This document shows, one piece after another, positions 43,191 through 51,274 of a stretch of DNA of 64,000 nt. Position numbers and translations under genes: made by a program. This DNA is from Halobacterium litoreum. GTDB taxonomy: Archaea > Halobacteriota > Halobacteria > Halobacteriales > Halobacteriaceae. The DNA is taken from positions 2,046,001-2,110,000 of the forward strand of contig NZ_CP089466.1 in NCBI RefSeq assembly GCF_021233415.1, read 5' to 3'. Each line of letters opens with the position of its first letter. The stretch's first letter is position 1. The notes below the pieces were generated by a model. That model ran no database searches, was not told the origin of the DNA, and was given only the letters and a program-made list of their open reading frames with translations.

Positions 43191-44983
43191 CGGCCGGCAA
43201 ACGCCTCGGCGCGGGCGGTCACGTCCTCGCGCACGTCGGCGTACGTCTCGCCGGGCGCGGTGAGGTCGGCGACGACGCGGCTGTTCCCGCGAGCGATTCG
43301 GCCGGTCGGCTCCGGGCCCGCGCCCTCGTCCTCGTAGAGGAGCGCGTCGTCGCCGTCGAAGACTTCCTCGACGCGCGTGACGCGGCGCCCGCGTTCGGTC
43401 TCGGCGAGCGTCACCACGAGGTCGGTCGCCGCGAACGACGACGGGGCGACGCCGAGGTCGGAGACGACGCGCTCGCGGACGCCCGCCGCGCCCTCGCCGT
43501 GAATCGTGCCGAGGACGGTGGCGTCGCTCGCGCCGACGCGCATCGCCTCGTAGAGCACGGTCGCCTCCTCGCCCCGGACCTCGCCGACCGCCACCGCGCC
43601 GTCGCCGAGTCGGAGCGCGGTGCGGAGCGCGTCCGCCATCGACACGTCCGCGCCGGCGCCGTCCGCGCTCGCGTACAGCGCCTGCACGTCGCGGTCGTCG
43701 CCCCGGAGCGCGCGCGTCGGAAGTTCGGGCGTGTCCTCGATGGTGACCAAGCGGGTCGCCGGCGAGAGCGCCCACAGCGACGCGCCGAGCAGAGTCGTCT
43801 TCCCGGCGCCCCGAGCGCCCGCGAACAGGATGGCGGCGCCGCGCTCGACGGCGGTCGCGAGGAAGCCCGCGAGGTGCGGCGCGAGCGTGCCGTTCGCCAC
43901 GAGGTCCGCGAGCGCGAACGGGTCGGCGTCGTGCGCGCGGAACGCGAACCCCGTGCCGTCGCTGACGGGTTCGGTGACGCCCGCGACCCGGACGCGCCCC
44001 GTCTCCCCGAGGCCGTCGACGGTGGTGTCGAGCGTCGGGTTCGCGCGGGAGAACGGGCGCCCGCTCTCGGCCCGCAGTCGGGAGGCGAGTCGGTCAGCGC
44101 CCTCGTCGGTGAACCGGACGTTCGTGCGCGCCGCCTCGCCGTCGACGGTGACGCGGAGCGGGCCGTCGGTGACCGGCGCGCTCGCGAACGCGTCGCTCAC
44201 GCGAGGATCGGCGAACACGTCTTCAAGGACGCCGAACCCCCGCGTGTGCTTGTGCAGGGCGTCGGCAAGCGGTTCACGGTGTTCGTCCGCGACGGCGCGC
44301 ACCGCGCGACCGGGCGCGTCCTCGCCGTCTGGAATCGACCCGTCCGCGAGTCTGCGACGAGCGTCCGCGAGTAGTCCCCAGTCTGCCGAGTCAAGTTCGT
44401 ACTCCGGCGGCACGACGTGGTAGACCGGCAGTCCGTCGGGCACGTCGTACTCGCGGACCTCGGCGCCCGTCGAGAGGATTCGCGCGTCGCGGAGGCGGCC
44501 CGCGGGCGGCGGCGTCGGTTCGATTCGCGCGTCGGCGAGCGACGGGCCGAGGTGCGGGCGGAGCGCATCGTAGTCGGAGAACGTCGCGGCGACGGCGCCG
44601 AACCCGGTCTCCGCGGCGACGTCTGCGACCGGTCCGGCGCGCCCGGTGGCTTCGGCGGCGGCCGCGAGCGGGTCGGAGCGCGCGCGGGCCGCGAGGCGCT
44701 CGTCGCGGTCCTCGACGCGCGCGGCGAACCGGCCGGCGGCGGTGAACAGCGCGGCGGCGCGCTCGCCGTACGCGCGCTCGAACCCCGCGGCGTCGACGAC
44801 GACGCGCTCGGGTTCGAAGCGTCTCGCGGCGGCCGCCACGGTGACGCGACACGCCGACTCGTCGCCGAGCGCGCCGGCGCCAGGGCAGTCACTCGCGTCC
44901 ACGCACAGCGTCCCGTTCTCGTGGCTCGCGTCGCACTCGCAGGCCGCGTCGTCGGACCGGAAACGGTCAAAGAACGCACGCAT
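43187..44983 (-). CDS. Type IV pilus / secretion ATPase (TadA/GspE family)
   Basis: The 598-residue hexameric ATPase energises pilus assembly. Walker A is GARGAGKTT (389-397), Walker B VAVGEVRGEEA, with an Asp box (TIEDTPELP) and His box (GTIHGEGAAG). The N-terminus is unusual: it carries five Cys between residues 15 and 45 (CEC, then C27, C33, C45) that could bind metal. The ATG at 44983 begins MRAFFDRF. The start overlaps the preceding gene by 17 nt. Confidence 0.88.
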   Translation of the reverse strand: MRAFFDRFRSDDAACECDASHENGTLCVDASDCPGAGALGDESACRVTVAAAARRFEPERVVVDAAGFERAYGERAAALFTAAGRFAARVEDRDERLAARARSDPLAAAAEATGRAGPVADVAAETGFGAVAATFSDYDALRPHLGPSLADARIEPTPPPAGRLRDARILSTGAEVREYDVPDGLPVYHVVPPEYELDSADWGLLADARRRLADGSIPDGEDAPGRAVRAVADEHREPLADALHKHTRGFGVLEDVFADPRVSDAFASAPVTDGPLRVTVDGEAARTNVRFTDEGADRLASRLRAESGRPFSRANPTLDTTVDGLGETGRVRVAGVTEPVSDGTGFAFRAHDADPFALADLVANGTLAPHLAGFLATAVERGAAILFAGARGAGKTTLLGASLWALSPATRLVTIEDTPELPTRALRGDDRDVQALYASADGAGADVSMADALRTALRLGDGAVAVGEVRGEEATVLYEAMRVGASDATVLGTIHGEGAAGVRERVVSDLGVAPSSFAATDLVVTLAETERGRRVTRVEEVFDGDDALLYEDEGAGPEPTGRIARGNSRVVADLTAPGETYADVREDVTARAEAFAGR

Positions 44984-45416
44984 GGGCCGCGGTGGTCGCC
45001 TCCCCGCCGATAAACCCTCGCGTCGCGACGACCACCGGGCCGTCGCTCGCCTCGACGTACGCGAGCGTCGTGGGGCCCCGGAGCGTCCGGCGGTCGCCAC
45101 AGACCGCGACCGGAACCGGGAGCAGTCGGCGGTGTTCGGTGCCACCGTGGACGACGACGAGTCGCGCCGGGTCGTCGCGAACCCGGAGTTCGGCACCTGT
45201 CGGCAGGTCGAGGTCGAGTGTCGTCCGCGGCGCCGTCGCGAGCGAGTCGCCGGGGTCGCTCCGCCGGTGGAAGTCGGTCACGGCGTCCGCGACGCGGTCG
45301 GCGCTCGCGCGAATCTCCGCCGATTGCTGGGTGTCTCGCGCGTGGTCGACTGCGGGCTGTGCGGCCGCGACGAGTGCGAGCGCAGCCAGCACCGCGAGGA
45401 CGACACGGACAGTCAC
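44967..45416 (-). CDS. Pilin-like protein preceding the ATPase
   Basis: A 149-residue protein with a single N-terminal hydrophobic helix (VVLAVLAALALVAAAQPAVDH) and an extracytoplasmic domain containing RTTLDLDLPTGAELRVRDD. The GTG at 45416 overlaps the preceding stop (GTGA). The helix followed by a soluble beta-domain suggests a minor pilin or a periplasm-side accessory of the pilus motor. Confidence 0.6.
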   Translation of the reverse strand: MTVRVVLAVLAALALVAAAQPAVDHARDTQQSAEIRASADRVADAVTDFHRRSDPGDSLATAPRTTLDLDLPTGAELRVRDDPARLVVVHGGTEHRRLLPVPVAVCGDRRTLRGPTTLAYVEASDGPVVVATRGFIGGEATTAAHACVL

Positions 45417-45892
45417 AGCGACTCTCGGACGCGGTCGAACAGGGAGGCGTCGTCGTCTCCGTCCGCGGGCCTCTCGCTGTCGGCGACCGCGGCTTCGAGG
45501 TCGGCTGGCAGTTCGTCGCTTTCAGGGCGCTCTCGGTCGGTATCTGGGGTTCGTCGGGCGGGTTGGCCGGTCGTGTCGTGCGCACGCTCGGTGTCGTCTC
45601 GCGGTGTGCGTCGGCGCTCGTCTTCGAGTCGCTCGACGGCCGCCCGCGCTGCGTCAGCGCGGCGCTCCACGCGCTCGTTCACGTGGTCTATCTCGCCGAC
45701 GTAGCCGTGCAGGGACTGGACCGTCGCGTCGAGCGCGTCGAGGCGCTCCGCGAGGTCCGCGAGGTCCGCCTCGATTTCGTCGAGGCGGTCGTGGACGACG
45801 GCCGCCTCGGAGAGGTCGGCCACCGCCGCGTCGCTGTCGGTCACCGCGCGCTCCACCGCCCGCAGTCGCGCTGCGAAATCCTCGTCGGTCAC
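45413..45892 (-). CDS. Coiled-coil protein, first gene of pilus-like operon
   Basis: A 159-residue protein starting with GTG (VTDEDFAARLRAVERAV). Residues about 20-75 form a strong coiled coil with heptad-like Leu/Ile/Val spacing (DRLDEIEADLADLAERLDALDATV), and the C-terminal half is a disordered Arg/Asp/Glu/Pro tail ending SLFDRVRESL. It may be a cytosolic scaffold or regulator of the ATPase. It starts the eight-gene operon; the 77 bp up to cetZ hold both promoters. Confidence 0.65.
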   Translation of the reverse strand: MTDEDFAARLRAVERAVTDSDAAVADLSEAAVVHDRLDEIEADLADLAERLDALDATVQSLHGYVGEIDHVNERVERRADAARAAVERLEDERRRTPRDDTERAHDTTGQPARRTPDTDRERPESDELPADLEAAVADSERPADGDDDASLFDRVRESL

Positions 45893-45969
45893 GACCCCCG
45901 CTGGCCGCGCTCTCGCACTTAACGCTACGGGGCGCAACGTTGATGCACGATGCCCGAGACACGCCTGAT

Positions 45970-47043
45970 ATGAAAGCCGCCCTCATCGGCGTCGGGCAGG
46001 CCGGCGGGAAGGTATCCCAAGCGCTGCTCGAAGAAGACCGCCGCGCCGGCTACGACTCCATCCGCGGCGCGTTCGCAGTCAACACCGCCAAGACCGACCT
46101 CGAAGGCCTCGACATCGACTCGATGCTCGTCGGCCAAGAGCGTGTGAAAGGCCACGGCGTCGGCGCGGACAACGAACTCGGCGCGGAAGTGATGAAAAGC
46201 GACGTGCGGGAGGTCATGGGCGAACTCGACGGCGTCGTCGACCCCAAGACCGAAGCCATCTTCGTCGTCGCCGGGCTCGGCGGCGGCACCGGCTCCGGCG
46301 GCGCCCCCGTCATCGTCAACGAACTCCAGCGCATCTACGAGATTCCCGTCTACGCCCTCGGCATCCTCCCCGGCCGCGACGAAGGCGGCATCTACCAGGC
46401 CAACGCCGGCCGCTCCCTCAAGACCCTCGTCCGCGAAGCCGACTCCACCCTCCTCGTCGACAACGACGCGTGGCGCAAGACCGGCGAGAGCGTCACCGAA
46501 GCCTACGACGCCATCAACGAACGCATCGCCCGCCGCATCAGCCTCCTGCTCGCCGCCGGCGAAGGCATCGAAGGCGTCGGCGAGAGCGTCGTCGACTCCA
46601 GCGAAGTCATCAACACCCTCAAATCCGGGAACATGTCCGCGCTCGGCTTCGCGTCCGCCGACGCCGCCGCCGACGCCGGCGAGAACATCAACGTCATCAC
46701 CTCCACCACCCGGAAAGCCCTCCTCACCGGCATGAGCGTCCCCGAAACCACGGAAGCCGGCGCCGCACTCGTCGTCGTCGCCGGCGACAGCGACCGCATC
46801 CCCCGAAAGGGCGTCGAGAAAGCCCGGTCGTGGGTCGAAGACGAAACCCGCAGCATGCAAGTCCGGGGCGGCGACTTCCCCCTCGACTCCGACAACGTCG
46901 CCATCCTCGTCCTCCTCTCCGGCGTCGCGCGCTCCGACCGCATCGAGGCGTTCATGGAACGCGCCAAGGAAGCCAGCGAAGAAGTCGAAACCGAACAACA
47001 GACCGAGAACTTCCAGAACGACGAACTCGACGGGCTCTTCTAA
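45970..47043 (+). CDS. cetZ: CetZ tubulin/FtsZ-family cytoskeletal GTPase
   Basis: The 357-residue protein is a CetZ homologue, the haloarchaeal tubulin-superfamily group involved in cell shape and motility rather than division itself. The GTP-binding tubulin signature GGGTGSG is at 104-110, following AVNTAKTDLEGL and GHGVGADNELGAE. ILPGRDEGGIYQANA and LVDNDAWRK are typical of CetZ. MKAALIGVGQAGGKV at 45970 is the family start; a Met nine codons upstream is also in frame. It ends EQQTENFQNDELDGLF, a possible C-terminal interaction tail. CTTAACG (about 45918) could be the promoter. Confidence 0.93.
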   Translation: MKAALIGVGQAGGKVSQALLEEDRRAGYDSIRGAFAVNTAKTDLEGLDIDSMLVGQERVKGHGVGADNELGAEVMKSDVREVMGELDGVVDPKTEAIFVVAGLGGGTGSGGAPVIVNELQRIYEIPVYALGILPGRDEGGIYQANAGRSLKTLVREADSTLLVDNDAWRKTGESVTEAYDAINERIARRISLLLAAGEGIEGVGESVVDSSEVINTLKSGNMSALGFASADAAADAGENINVITSTTRKALLTGMSVPETTEAGAALVVVAGDSDRIPRKGVEKARSWVEDETRSMQVRGGDFPLDSDNVAILVLLSGVARSDRIEAFMERAKEASEEVETEQQTENFQNDELDGLF

Positions 47044-47048
47044 AGTAC

Positions 47049-47067
47049 CTTTTCCACGGACCTTTTT
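47049..47067 (+). terminator. cetZ terminator, two oligo-T runs
   Basis: ACCTTTTCC and ACCTTTTTAC follow the cetZ stop within 25 nt. T-rich runs on the coding strand are typical archaeal terminators, and a GTCGCC-TTC-GGCGAC hairpin (47078-47092) comes just after. Confidence 0.5.
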
Positions 47068-47077
47068 ACTTCGTCGG

Positions 47078-47172
47078 GTCGCCTTCGGCGACCACTCCTC
47101 GCAAAAAGCTACGCTAAAAACTCCCTGCGCTCGCTTCGCTCGCGCAGTGAATCGCCTCGCTTCGCTCGGCGA
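47078..47172. repeat. Three hairpins downstream of cetZ
   Basis: GTCGCC (47078-47083) pairs with GGCGAC (47087-47092). CTGCGC (47125-47130) pairs with GCGCAG (47142-47147), and TCGCC (47152-47156) with GGCGA (47168-47172); these last two enclose an identical 11-base loop, TCGCTTCGCTC. The loop is the complement of the GAGCGAAGCGA core of the repeats at 30-194 and 21227-21415. Different stems with identical loops argue for selection on structure or for a shared mobile origin. Confidence 0.65.
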
Positions 47173-47208
47173 ATGCTCGTTTCGACCGCTCGGCGACTGC
47201 TCGTCGCG

Positions 47209-47391
47209 CTACTCGTCGTTCGCGCCGATGCCGGCGAGAACGAGGCCGAGCACGAAGAGAACGGCCACCGTCTTCCAGAGCGCGTCCGGGGCGTTCGCGG
47301 TGCCGTCGGCGAGGAACAGCGCGGCGACGGCGAATCCGAAGCCGGTGACACCTAGCTGGAGGGCGAGCGTGCGAGCGAGATTCCGAGGCAT
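47209..47391 (-). CDS. Small two-helix membrane protein
   Basis: A 60-residue protein, MPRNLARTLALQLGVTGFGF at the start. Two hydrophobic segments are apparent (LALQLGVTGFGFAVAALFL and WKTVAVLFVLGLVLAGIG), so it is probably an integral membrane micro-protein. The ATG at 47391 is the only sensible start. It lies in the 400-base gap after cetZ. Function unknown. Confidence 0.55.
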   Translation of the reverse strand: MPRNLARTLALQLGVTGFGFAVAALFLADGTANAPDALWKTVAVLFVLGLVLAGIGANDE

Positions 47392-47444
47392 CGAACGGGC
47401 GAGAAACCGGAGCGCAGGGAGTTAGGTTTTGGGTGCCGGCGCCG

Positions 47445-48803
47445 TCAGTCGTCGGCCTGCACGAGGCTGTCGCCGTCGAAGTCGCGGGCGTCGTACTGCA
47501 CGTCGAGTTGGTCGAGGAGCGTCGGCGCGATGTCGTAGAGGTCGGTGTTCCCCGGCACTTCGACGTCCGGGTCGTCGGTGACGAGCGTCGCGTTCTCGAA
47601 GGAGTGCATGCCGTTCCGGGGGCCGTGCGTGAACACGTCCTCGCTCCCCGAGAAGCCGGCTTTCAGGTCGAAGCCGTGGTTCGGGATGGCGACGAGGTCG
47701 GGCGCGATTTCGTCGTGCGCGCCGTCGAACACGCGGTCGCCGTCGACCACGCGGTCGACGACCTGTCGGCCCTCCGGCCCCTCCAGCGAGAGCAGTTTCT
47801 CGCGGAGTTCAGAGCGCACGTCCTCGTACTCGTGTTCGGGGACGCTCCCGCGGGGCTCGCGGTCCTCGAGGTTGACGTAGAAGCGCCCCGGGATGAACGA
47901 GTACGCCTTCGTGTCGTCGTGGATGTCTTCGAGGCTGTCGTGGTCGTCGTCCTCGTAGGACAGCCATCCCTCGTCTTCGAGCCACTGGTTCAGGTGGACC
48001 TCGTAGTCCTCGCTCGTAAACCCGTGGTCCGAAGCGACGACGAGCGTCACGTCGTCCGCGAGCGCGTCCCGGAGCTCGCCGATGTACTCGTCGACCTTCT
48101 CGTAGAACTCGAGGAACTCGCGCTCGTACTCGCCGCCCTCCTCGTAGTCCTTGAACAGGAAGTGGTTCACGCGGTCGGTCGCCATGAACACGCCGAAGAA
48201 GAGGTCCCAGTCGTCCTCCTCGACGTAGTGCAAGAATGCCTCCTGTCGCGCGTCGAGGGTCTCGTGGGCGTTGTCGATGAACTCGGTCTTGTCCGCTTTG
48301 TGCCCGAGTTTCGCGTTCGCGTCGATGCGGTAGCCGATAGAGTCGAGGTACGAGGATACGTCCTCGGGGTGGGCGCCCTTGTCGACGCCCGGCGAGAGGA
48401 ACCCGGAGACCATGCGCTGGACGTTGCGCTGGGGCGGGAACGTCACCGGGACGTTCAACACGGTGGCGTCGCGCCCGGCGTCGGTGACGCGGTCCCAGAC
48501 GCGGGTCGCCTGCACGTCCCGGCCCATCGGCACGTACGTCTCGTAACTCCCGACCTCGCGGTCCTGGAAGCCGTATACGCCCGTTTCGCCGGGGTTGACG
48601 CCCGTCGTGAGCGACGGCCAGCACGCGCTGGATTCGGGCGGCACGATGCTGTCGATGGGGCCGCCGGTGCCCTCGTCGATGACGTCGTGGAGGTTCGGGA
48701 ACGTCTCGGGTTCGTCCCGAATCAGACTGTACGGGACGCCGTCGATGCCGACGAACGCGACCCGGGCGGCGTCACTCCCACGGAGTCGGTCGAACAGACC
48801 CAT
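47445..48803 (-). CDS. Alkaline-phosphatase-fold phosphodiesterase/nucleotide pyrophosphatase
   Basis: The 452-residue protein is of the type I phosphodiesterase/nucleotide pyrophosphatase family. VAFVGIDGVPYSLI gives the first metal Asp, SIVPPESSACWPSLTTGVNPG carries the nucleophile region (Ser/Thr), and VVASDHGFTSEDYEVHLN the DHG metal motif; FTHGPRNGMHSFENATLV supplies the last His. It may remove phosphate or sulfate esters, or act on lipid head groups, from the cell surface. No signal peptide is seen, so it is probably cytosolic. Confidence 0.82.
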   Translation of the reverse strand: MGLFDRLRGSDAARVAFVGIDGVPYSLIRDEPETFPNLHDVIDEGTGGPIDSIVPPESSACWPSLTTGVNPGETGVYGFQDREVGSYETYVPMGRDVQATRVWDRVTDAGRDATVLNVPVTFPPQRNVQRMVSGFLSPGVDKGAHPEDVSSYLDSIGYRIDANAKLGHKADKTEFIDNAHETLDARQEAFLHYVEEDDWDLFFGVFMATDRVNHFLFKDYEEGGEYEREFLEFYEKVDEYIGELRDALADDVTLVVASDHGFTSEDYEVHLNQWLEDEGWLSYEDDDHDSLEDIHDDTKAYSFIPGRFYVNLEDREPRGSVPEHEYEDVRSELREKLLSLEGPEGRQVVDRVVDGDRVFDGAHDEIAPDLVAIPNHGFDLKAGFSGSEDVFTHGPRNGMHSFENATLVTDDPDVEVPGNTDLYDIAPTLLDQLDVQYDARDFDGDSLVQADD

Positions 48804-48841
48804 ACCGGGGAAGTCGCCGCTGGGCTACTAAAGCGTTGGTC

Positions 48842-49951
48842 TTACGCCTGCTCGAACGACGAGAACAGCGCCTTCCGCGTGCTCGCGTCGATGAGTTCGT
48901 CGAGGGTCTGTTGTTGTTCCGCGCTCACGCGACTGAACAGGCCGAGTGGCACGCGCGCGGTGGCGGCGTCGGCGTCCCCGCCGAGCGCCTCCGTGCGGTC
49001 GAACGCCGACGACAGCACGTCCATCGCGCTCGTCCGCACGTCGTCGGCGCGACAGGCGGTGACGACGGTGTCCTCGTGGACGCCGAACGCGGCCGCCGAC
49101 GACACGCCGTCGAGGCGGAGGAGGGTGTCGGCGGCCTCCTCGAGGGCGCTCACCGCGGGGACGGCGCCGACGTTCGTGACGGCGAAACTGGCGCGGCGCT
49201 CGCGGTTGGCGATGGCGTCGCCGATGACGTCGAACGTCTCGCCGCTCATGCCGGGCGCGCGGAGCGCGTCGATGGTCCCCTGGTCGGCGAACTCCTGGAG
49301 GAAACTCGCGGCCTGGAAGTCCTCGCGGGAGCGCACGCGCCGGAACTCGCGGGTGCCGGCGCGGATGCCGTAGAGGAGCGCGGTCGCCACGTCCTGTTCG
49401 GGGGTGCGGTCGGCGCGCTCGATGAACCGCGCGACGATTGTCGACGTGGCGCCGGCCTCGTTGCCCGCGACGACGAGCGGGTGGTCGACGGCGGCGGGGC
49501 GGTGGCGGACGACGGCGACGACGGGCGGCCGGTTCGCGAACGACGGGACGGTGCCGCCGCCGCCGACCGCGACCGCGCCGTCGTAGTCGTCGAGGGGGTC
49601 GTCGGCCACGTCGAGACTGAGATTGAAGAGGTTACAGAACGCCTTGGCGTCGTCGCTGGTGACGGTGCCTTCGGCGAAGACGCGGGCGGAGACGCCCCAC
49701 TCCTCGCAGAGTTCGCGCAGACCGATGGAGGCGGCGAGCGCGTCGACGCTGGGGTTCTCGGGAACGACGAGTGCGACGGACTCCAGGCCGGCGATGGTGT
49801 CGCGTAACTGTGCGAAGTCCTCGTCAGTGGCGGCTGTCCGGCGGCGACGCAACACGGCGTTGATGGCGTAGCCGCCCGCGCCCCCTGCGACCACGGTGCC
49901 CGCGACGAGCGCGAGCGTGGGCGTGGGGACGGAGCCGACCTCCGGGAGCAT
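48842..49951 (-). CDS. DHH-family protein with degenerate catalytic motifs, membrane-anchored
   Basis: The 369-residue protein has an N-terminal helix (TLALVAGTVVAGGAGGYAI) followed by a DHH phosphoesterase-like fold and a DHHA1-like C-terminal domain (SSAAAFGVHEDTVVTACRADD). The catalytic motifs are damaged: NPSVDALA (66-73) stands where DxDA-type motif I is expected, and VVAVVRHRP (about 144-152) replaces the DHH motif. It may be a non-catalytic nucleotide or nucleic-acid sensor. The ATG at 49951 is clear. Confidence 0.75.
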   Translation of the reverse strand: MLPEVGSVPTPTLALVAGTVVAGGAGGYAINAVLRRRRTAATDEDFAQLRDTIAGLESVALVVPENPSVDALAASIGLRELCEEWGVSARVFAEGTVTSDDAKAFCNLFNLSLDVADDPLDDYDGAVAVGGGGTVPSFANRPPVVAVVRHRPAAVDHPLVVAGNEAGATSTIVARFIERADRTPEQDVATALLYGIRAGTREFRRVRSREDFQAASFLQEFADQGTIDALRAPGMSGETFDVIGDAIANRERRASFAVTNVGAVPAVSALEEAADTLLRLDGVSSAAAFGVHEDTVVTACRADDVRTSAMDVLSSAFDRTEALGGDADAATARVPLGLFSRVSAEQQQTLDELIDASTRKALFSSFEQA

Positions 49952-49998
49952 GTAGCCGGAAGTCCACGCGAACGGTTAAGTAGGTTTCCCCGACCGGG

Positions 49999-50106
49999 CT
50001 ACTCGGCTGTGTCGCGTCGCGCGTCGTCTTCGTCCTCGGTCGGTTCGAAGTTCGTCGGAACGACGGTGACGTGACGCACGCCGAAGTCGGAGCGTTTGGC
50101 TGCCAT
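49999..50106 (-). CDS. Micro-protein, about 35 residues
   Basis: A very short reading frame, MAAKRSDFGVRHVTVVPTNF and an acidic end (EDEDDARRDTAE). The ATG at 50106 is preceded by GTAATTAC, a TATA-like element about 34 nt upstream on the minus strand. A longer version from ATG at 50148 would translate through that element. Codon use is consistent with a real protein, but support is limited. Confidence 0.4.
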   Translation of the reverse strand: MAAKRSDFGVRHVTVVPTNFEPTEDEDDARRDTAE

Positions 50107-50218
50107 CTCGTCCTGTCGTAGGGCCGCACCCCAGAAGTAATTACCCATGCGCATAACACATGGGCGGTTCGAGCGGAGATACGTCCCGGTAATCAGCCCC
50201 ACCGGGAGCGCGACGTCG

Positions 50219-50752
50219 CTACTCGAAGTTCTCGGCGTAGAGGTCCTGTGCGTGCTCGATGGCGTCCTTCGCCGCGGCGGCGTCCTCGTAGCCCAGCGTC
50301 TCGACTTCCTTGCCCGCCTCGAGGTTCTTGTACGTCTCGAAGAACTCCTCGATCTCGTCGAGTTGCTGCTGGGAGACGTCTTCGAGGTCCTGGATGTGGT
50401 CGTAGCGCGGGTCCTCGTCGGGCACCGCGATGACCTTGTCGTCTTTCTCGCCGTCGTCGTCCATCTTCATCAGGGCGACCGGGCGCGCCTCGATGACGCA
50501 GCCGGGGAACGTCTGGTCCTCGACGAGCACCAGCACGTCGAACGGGTCGCCGTCGTCGTAGTAGGACTGCGGGATGAAGCCGTAGTCCGACGGGTAGTGG
50601 ACGTTCGAGTGGAGGACGCGGTCCAGCATCACGCCGGGGATGTCCTTGTCGTACTCGTACTTGTTGCGTTCGCCTTTGAGACACTCCACGACGGCGTAAA
50701 TCACGTCGGGCGCGTCGGGGCCGGTTTCGAGGTCTTCCCAGAGGTTCGTCAT
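50219..50752 (-). CDS. ppa: Inorganic pyrophosphatase (family I)
   Basis: The 177-residue soluble enzyme hydrolyses PPi to phosphate, pulling biosynthetic reactions forward. Family I signatures are KGERNKYEYDKD (with the active-site Lys/Glu/Lys), YPSDYGFIPQSYYDDGDPFDVLVLV (the conserved D-x-D-P-x-D motif) and KDDKVIAVPDEDPRY. The length matches hexameric prokaryotic PPases. The ATG at 50752 starts MTNLWEDLETGPDAP. An A/T-rich element 26-36 nt upstream on the minus strand (CTCTTTTTCC) may be the promoter. Confidence 0.95.
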   Translation of the reverse strand: MTNLWEDLETGPDAPDVIYAVVECLKGERNKYEYDKDIPGVMLDRVLHSNVHYPSDYGFIPQSYYDDGDPFDVLVLVEDQTFPGCVIEARPVALMKMDDDGEKDDKVIAVPDEDPRYDHIQDLEDVSQQQLDEIEEFFETYKNLEAGKEVETLGYEDAAAAKDAIEHAQDLYAENFE

Positions 50753-50852
50753 GGCGTCTGCAGGTCCACTCCGCGCGGAAAAAGAGTTTTCGTATCCGGG
50801 TTCGTGTCGCCTCCCTGCCGGATAGGGGCAACTGTGGTACCGTTGAGAAGTG

Positions 50853-50860
50853 TTTAAATA
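50853..50860 (+). promoter_or_regulatory. PadR gene promoter (TATA box)
   Basis: TTTAAATA centred about 26 nt upstream of the ATG at 50883, in the context GTGTTTAAATATCC, is an excellent haloarchaeal TATA box predicting a leaderless message. Confidence 0.7.
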
Positions 50861-50882
50861 TCCGCGCTCCTTTCCTCCACCT

Positions 50883-51233
50883 ATGTCAGAGGCACAACCC
50901 GAGACACGGACAGACGTCCGGGACCTGACTGCGTTCCAGAAGAACATCCTCACCGTCCTCGTCGAAGAGGCGCGCTACGGGCTCGCTATCAAGCGCGAAC
51001 TCGAAGACTACTACGGGCAGGAAGTCAACCACGGCCGGCTCTACCCGAACCTCGACGACCTCGTCAACAAGGGTCTCGTCGAGAAGTCCGAACTCGACAA
51101 GCGCACGAACGAGTACGCGCTCACCGACGACGGCTTCGACGCCGTCGTCGACGACCTCGAGTGGTCCCTCTCGAAGTTCGTCGTGGACGACGAACGCAGA
51201 GAACAGGTCGAAGCGCTCCTCGCAGAGAACTAA
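50883..51233 (+). CDS. PadR-family transcriptional regulator
   Basis: The 116-residue wHTH protein matches PadR regulators: LTAFQKNILTVLVEEARYGLAIKRELEDYYG, then NHGRLYPNLDDLVNKGLVEKSE (recognition helix and wing) and a C-terminal dimerisation helix (DERREQVEALLAEN). PadR proteins repress a target gene until an effector binds; the target is unknown. It is divergent from pyrophosphatase. The downstream GGTTTTTCACC (51241-51250) is a likely terminator. Confidence 0.88.
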   Translation: MSEAQPETRTDVRDLTAFQKNILTVLVEEARYGLAIKRELEDYYGQEVNHGRLYPNLDDLVNKGLVEKSELDKRTNEYALTDDGFDAVVDDLEWSLSKFVVDDERREQVEALLAEN

Positions 51234-51241
51234 CGCTCGCG

Positions 51242-51247
51242 GTTTTT
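51242..51247 (+). terminator. Oligo-T terminator after PadR gene
   Basis: GGTTTTTCAC begins eight bases after the PadR stop and is the only sizeable T-run in the 41-base convergent gap. Confidence 0.4.
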
Positions 51248-51274
51248 CACCGCTTTCCCGCCCGCCAGCGACCG

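Noticed and set aside
45943-45969. Alternative ATG nine codons upstream for CetZ
   Set aside because: CetZ proteins start MK-A/L-IG-x-GQAGGK; the extension MHDARDTPD has no counterpart, although it is correctly spaced from the TATA-like element and cannot be excluded fully.
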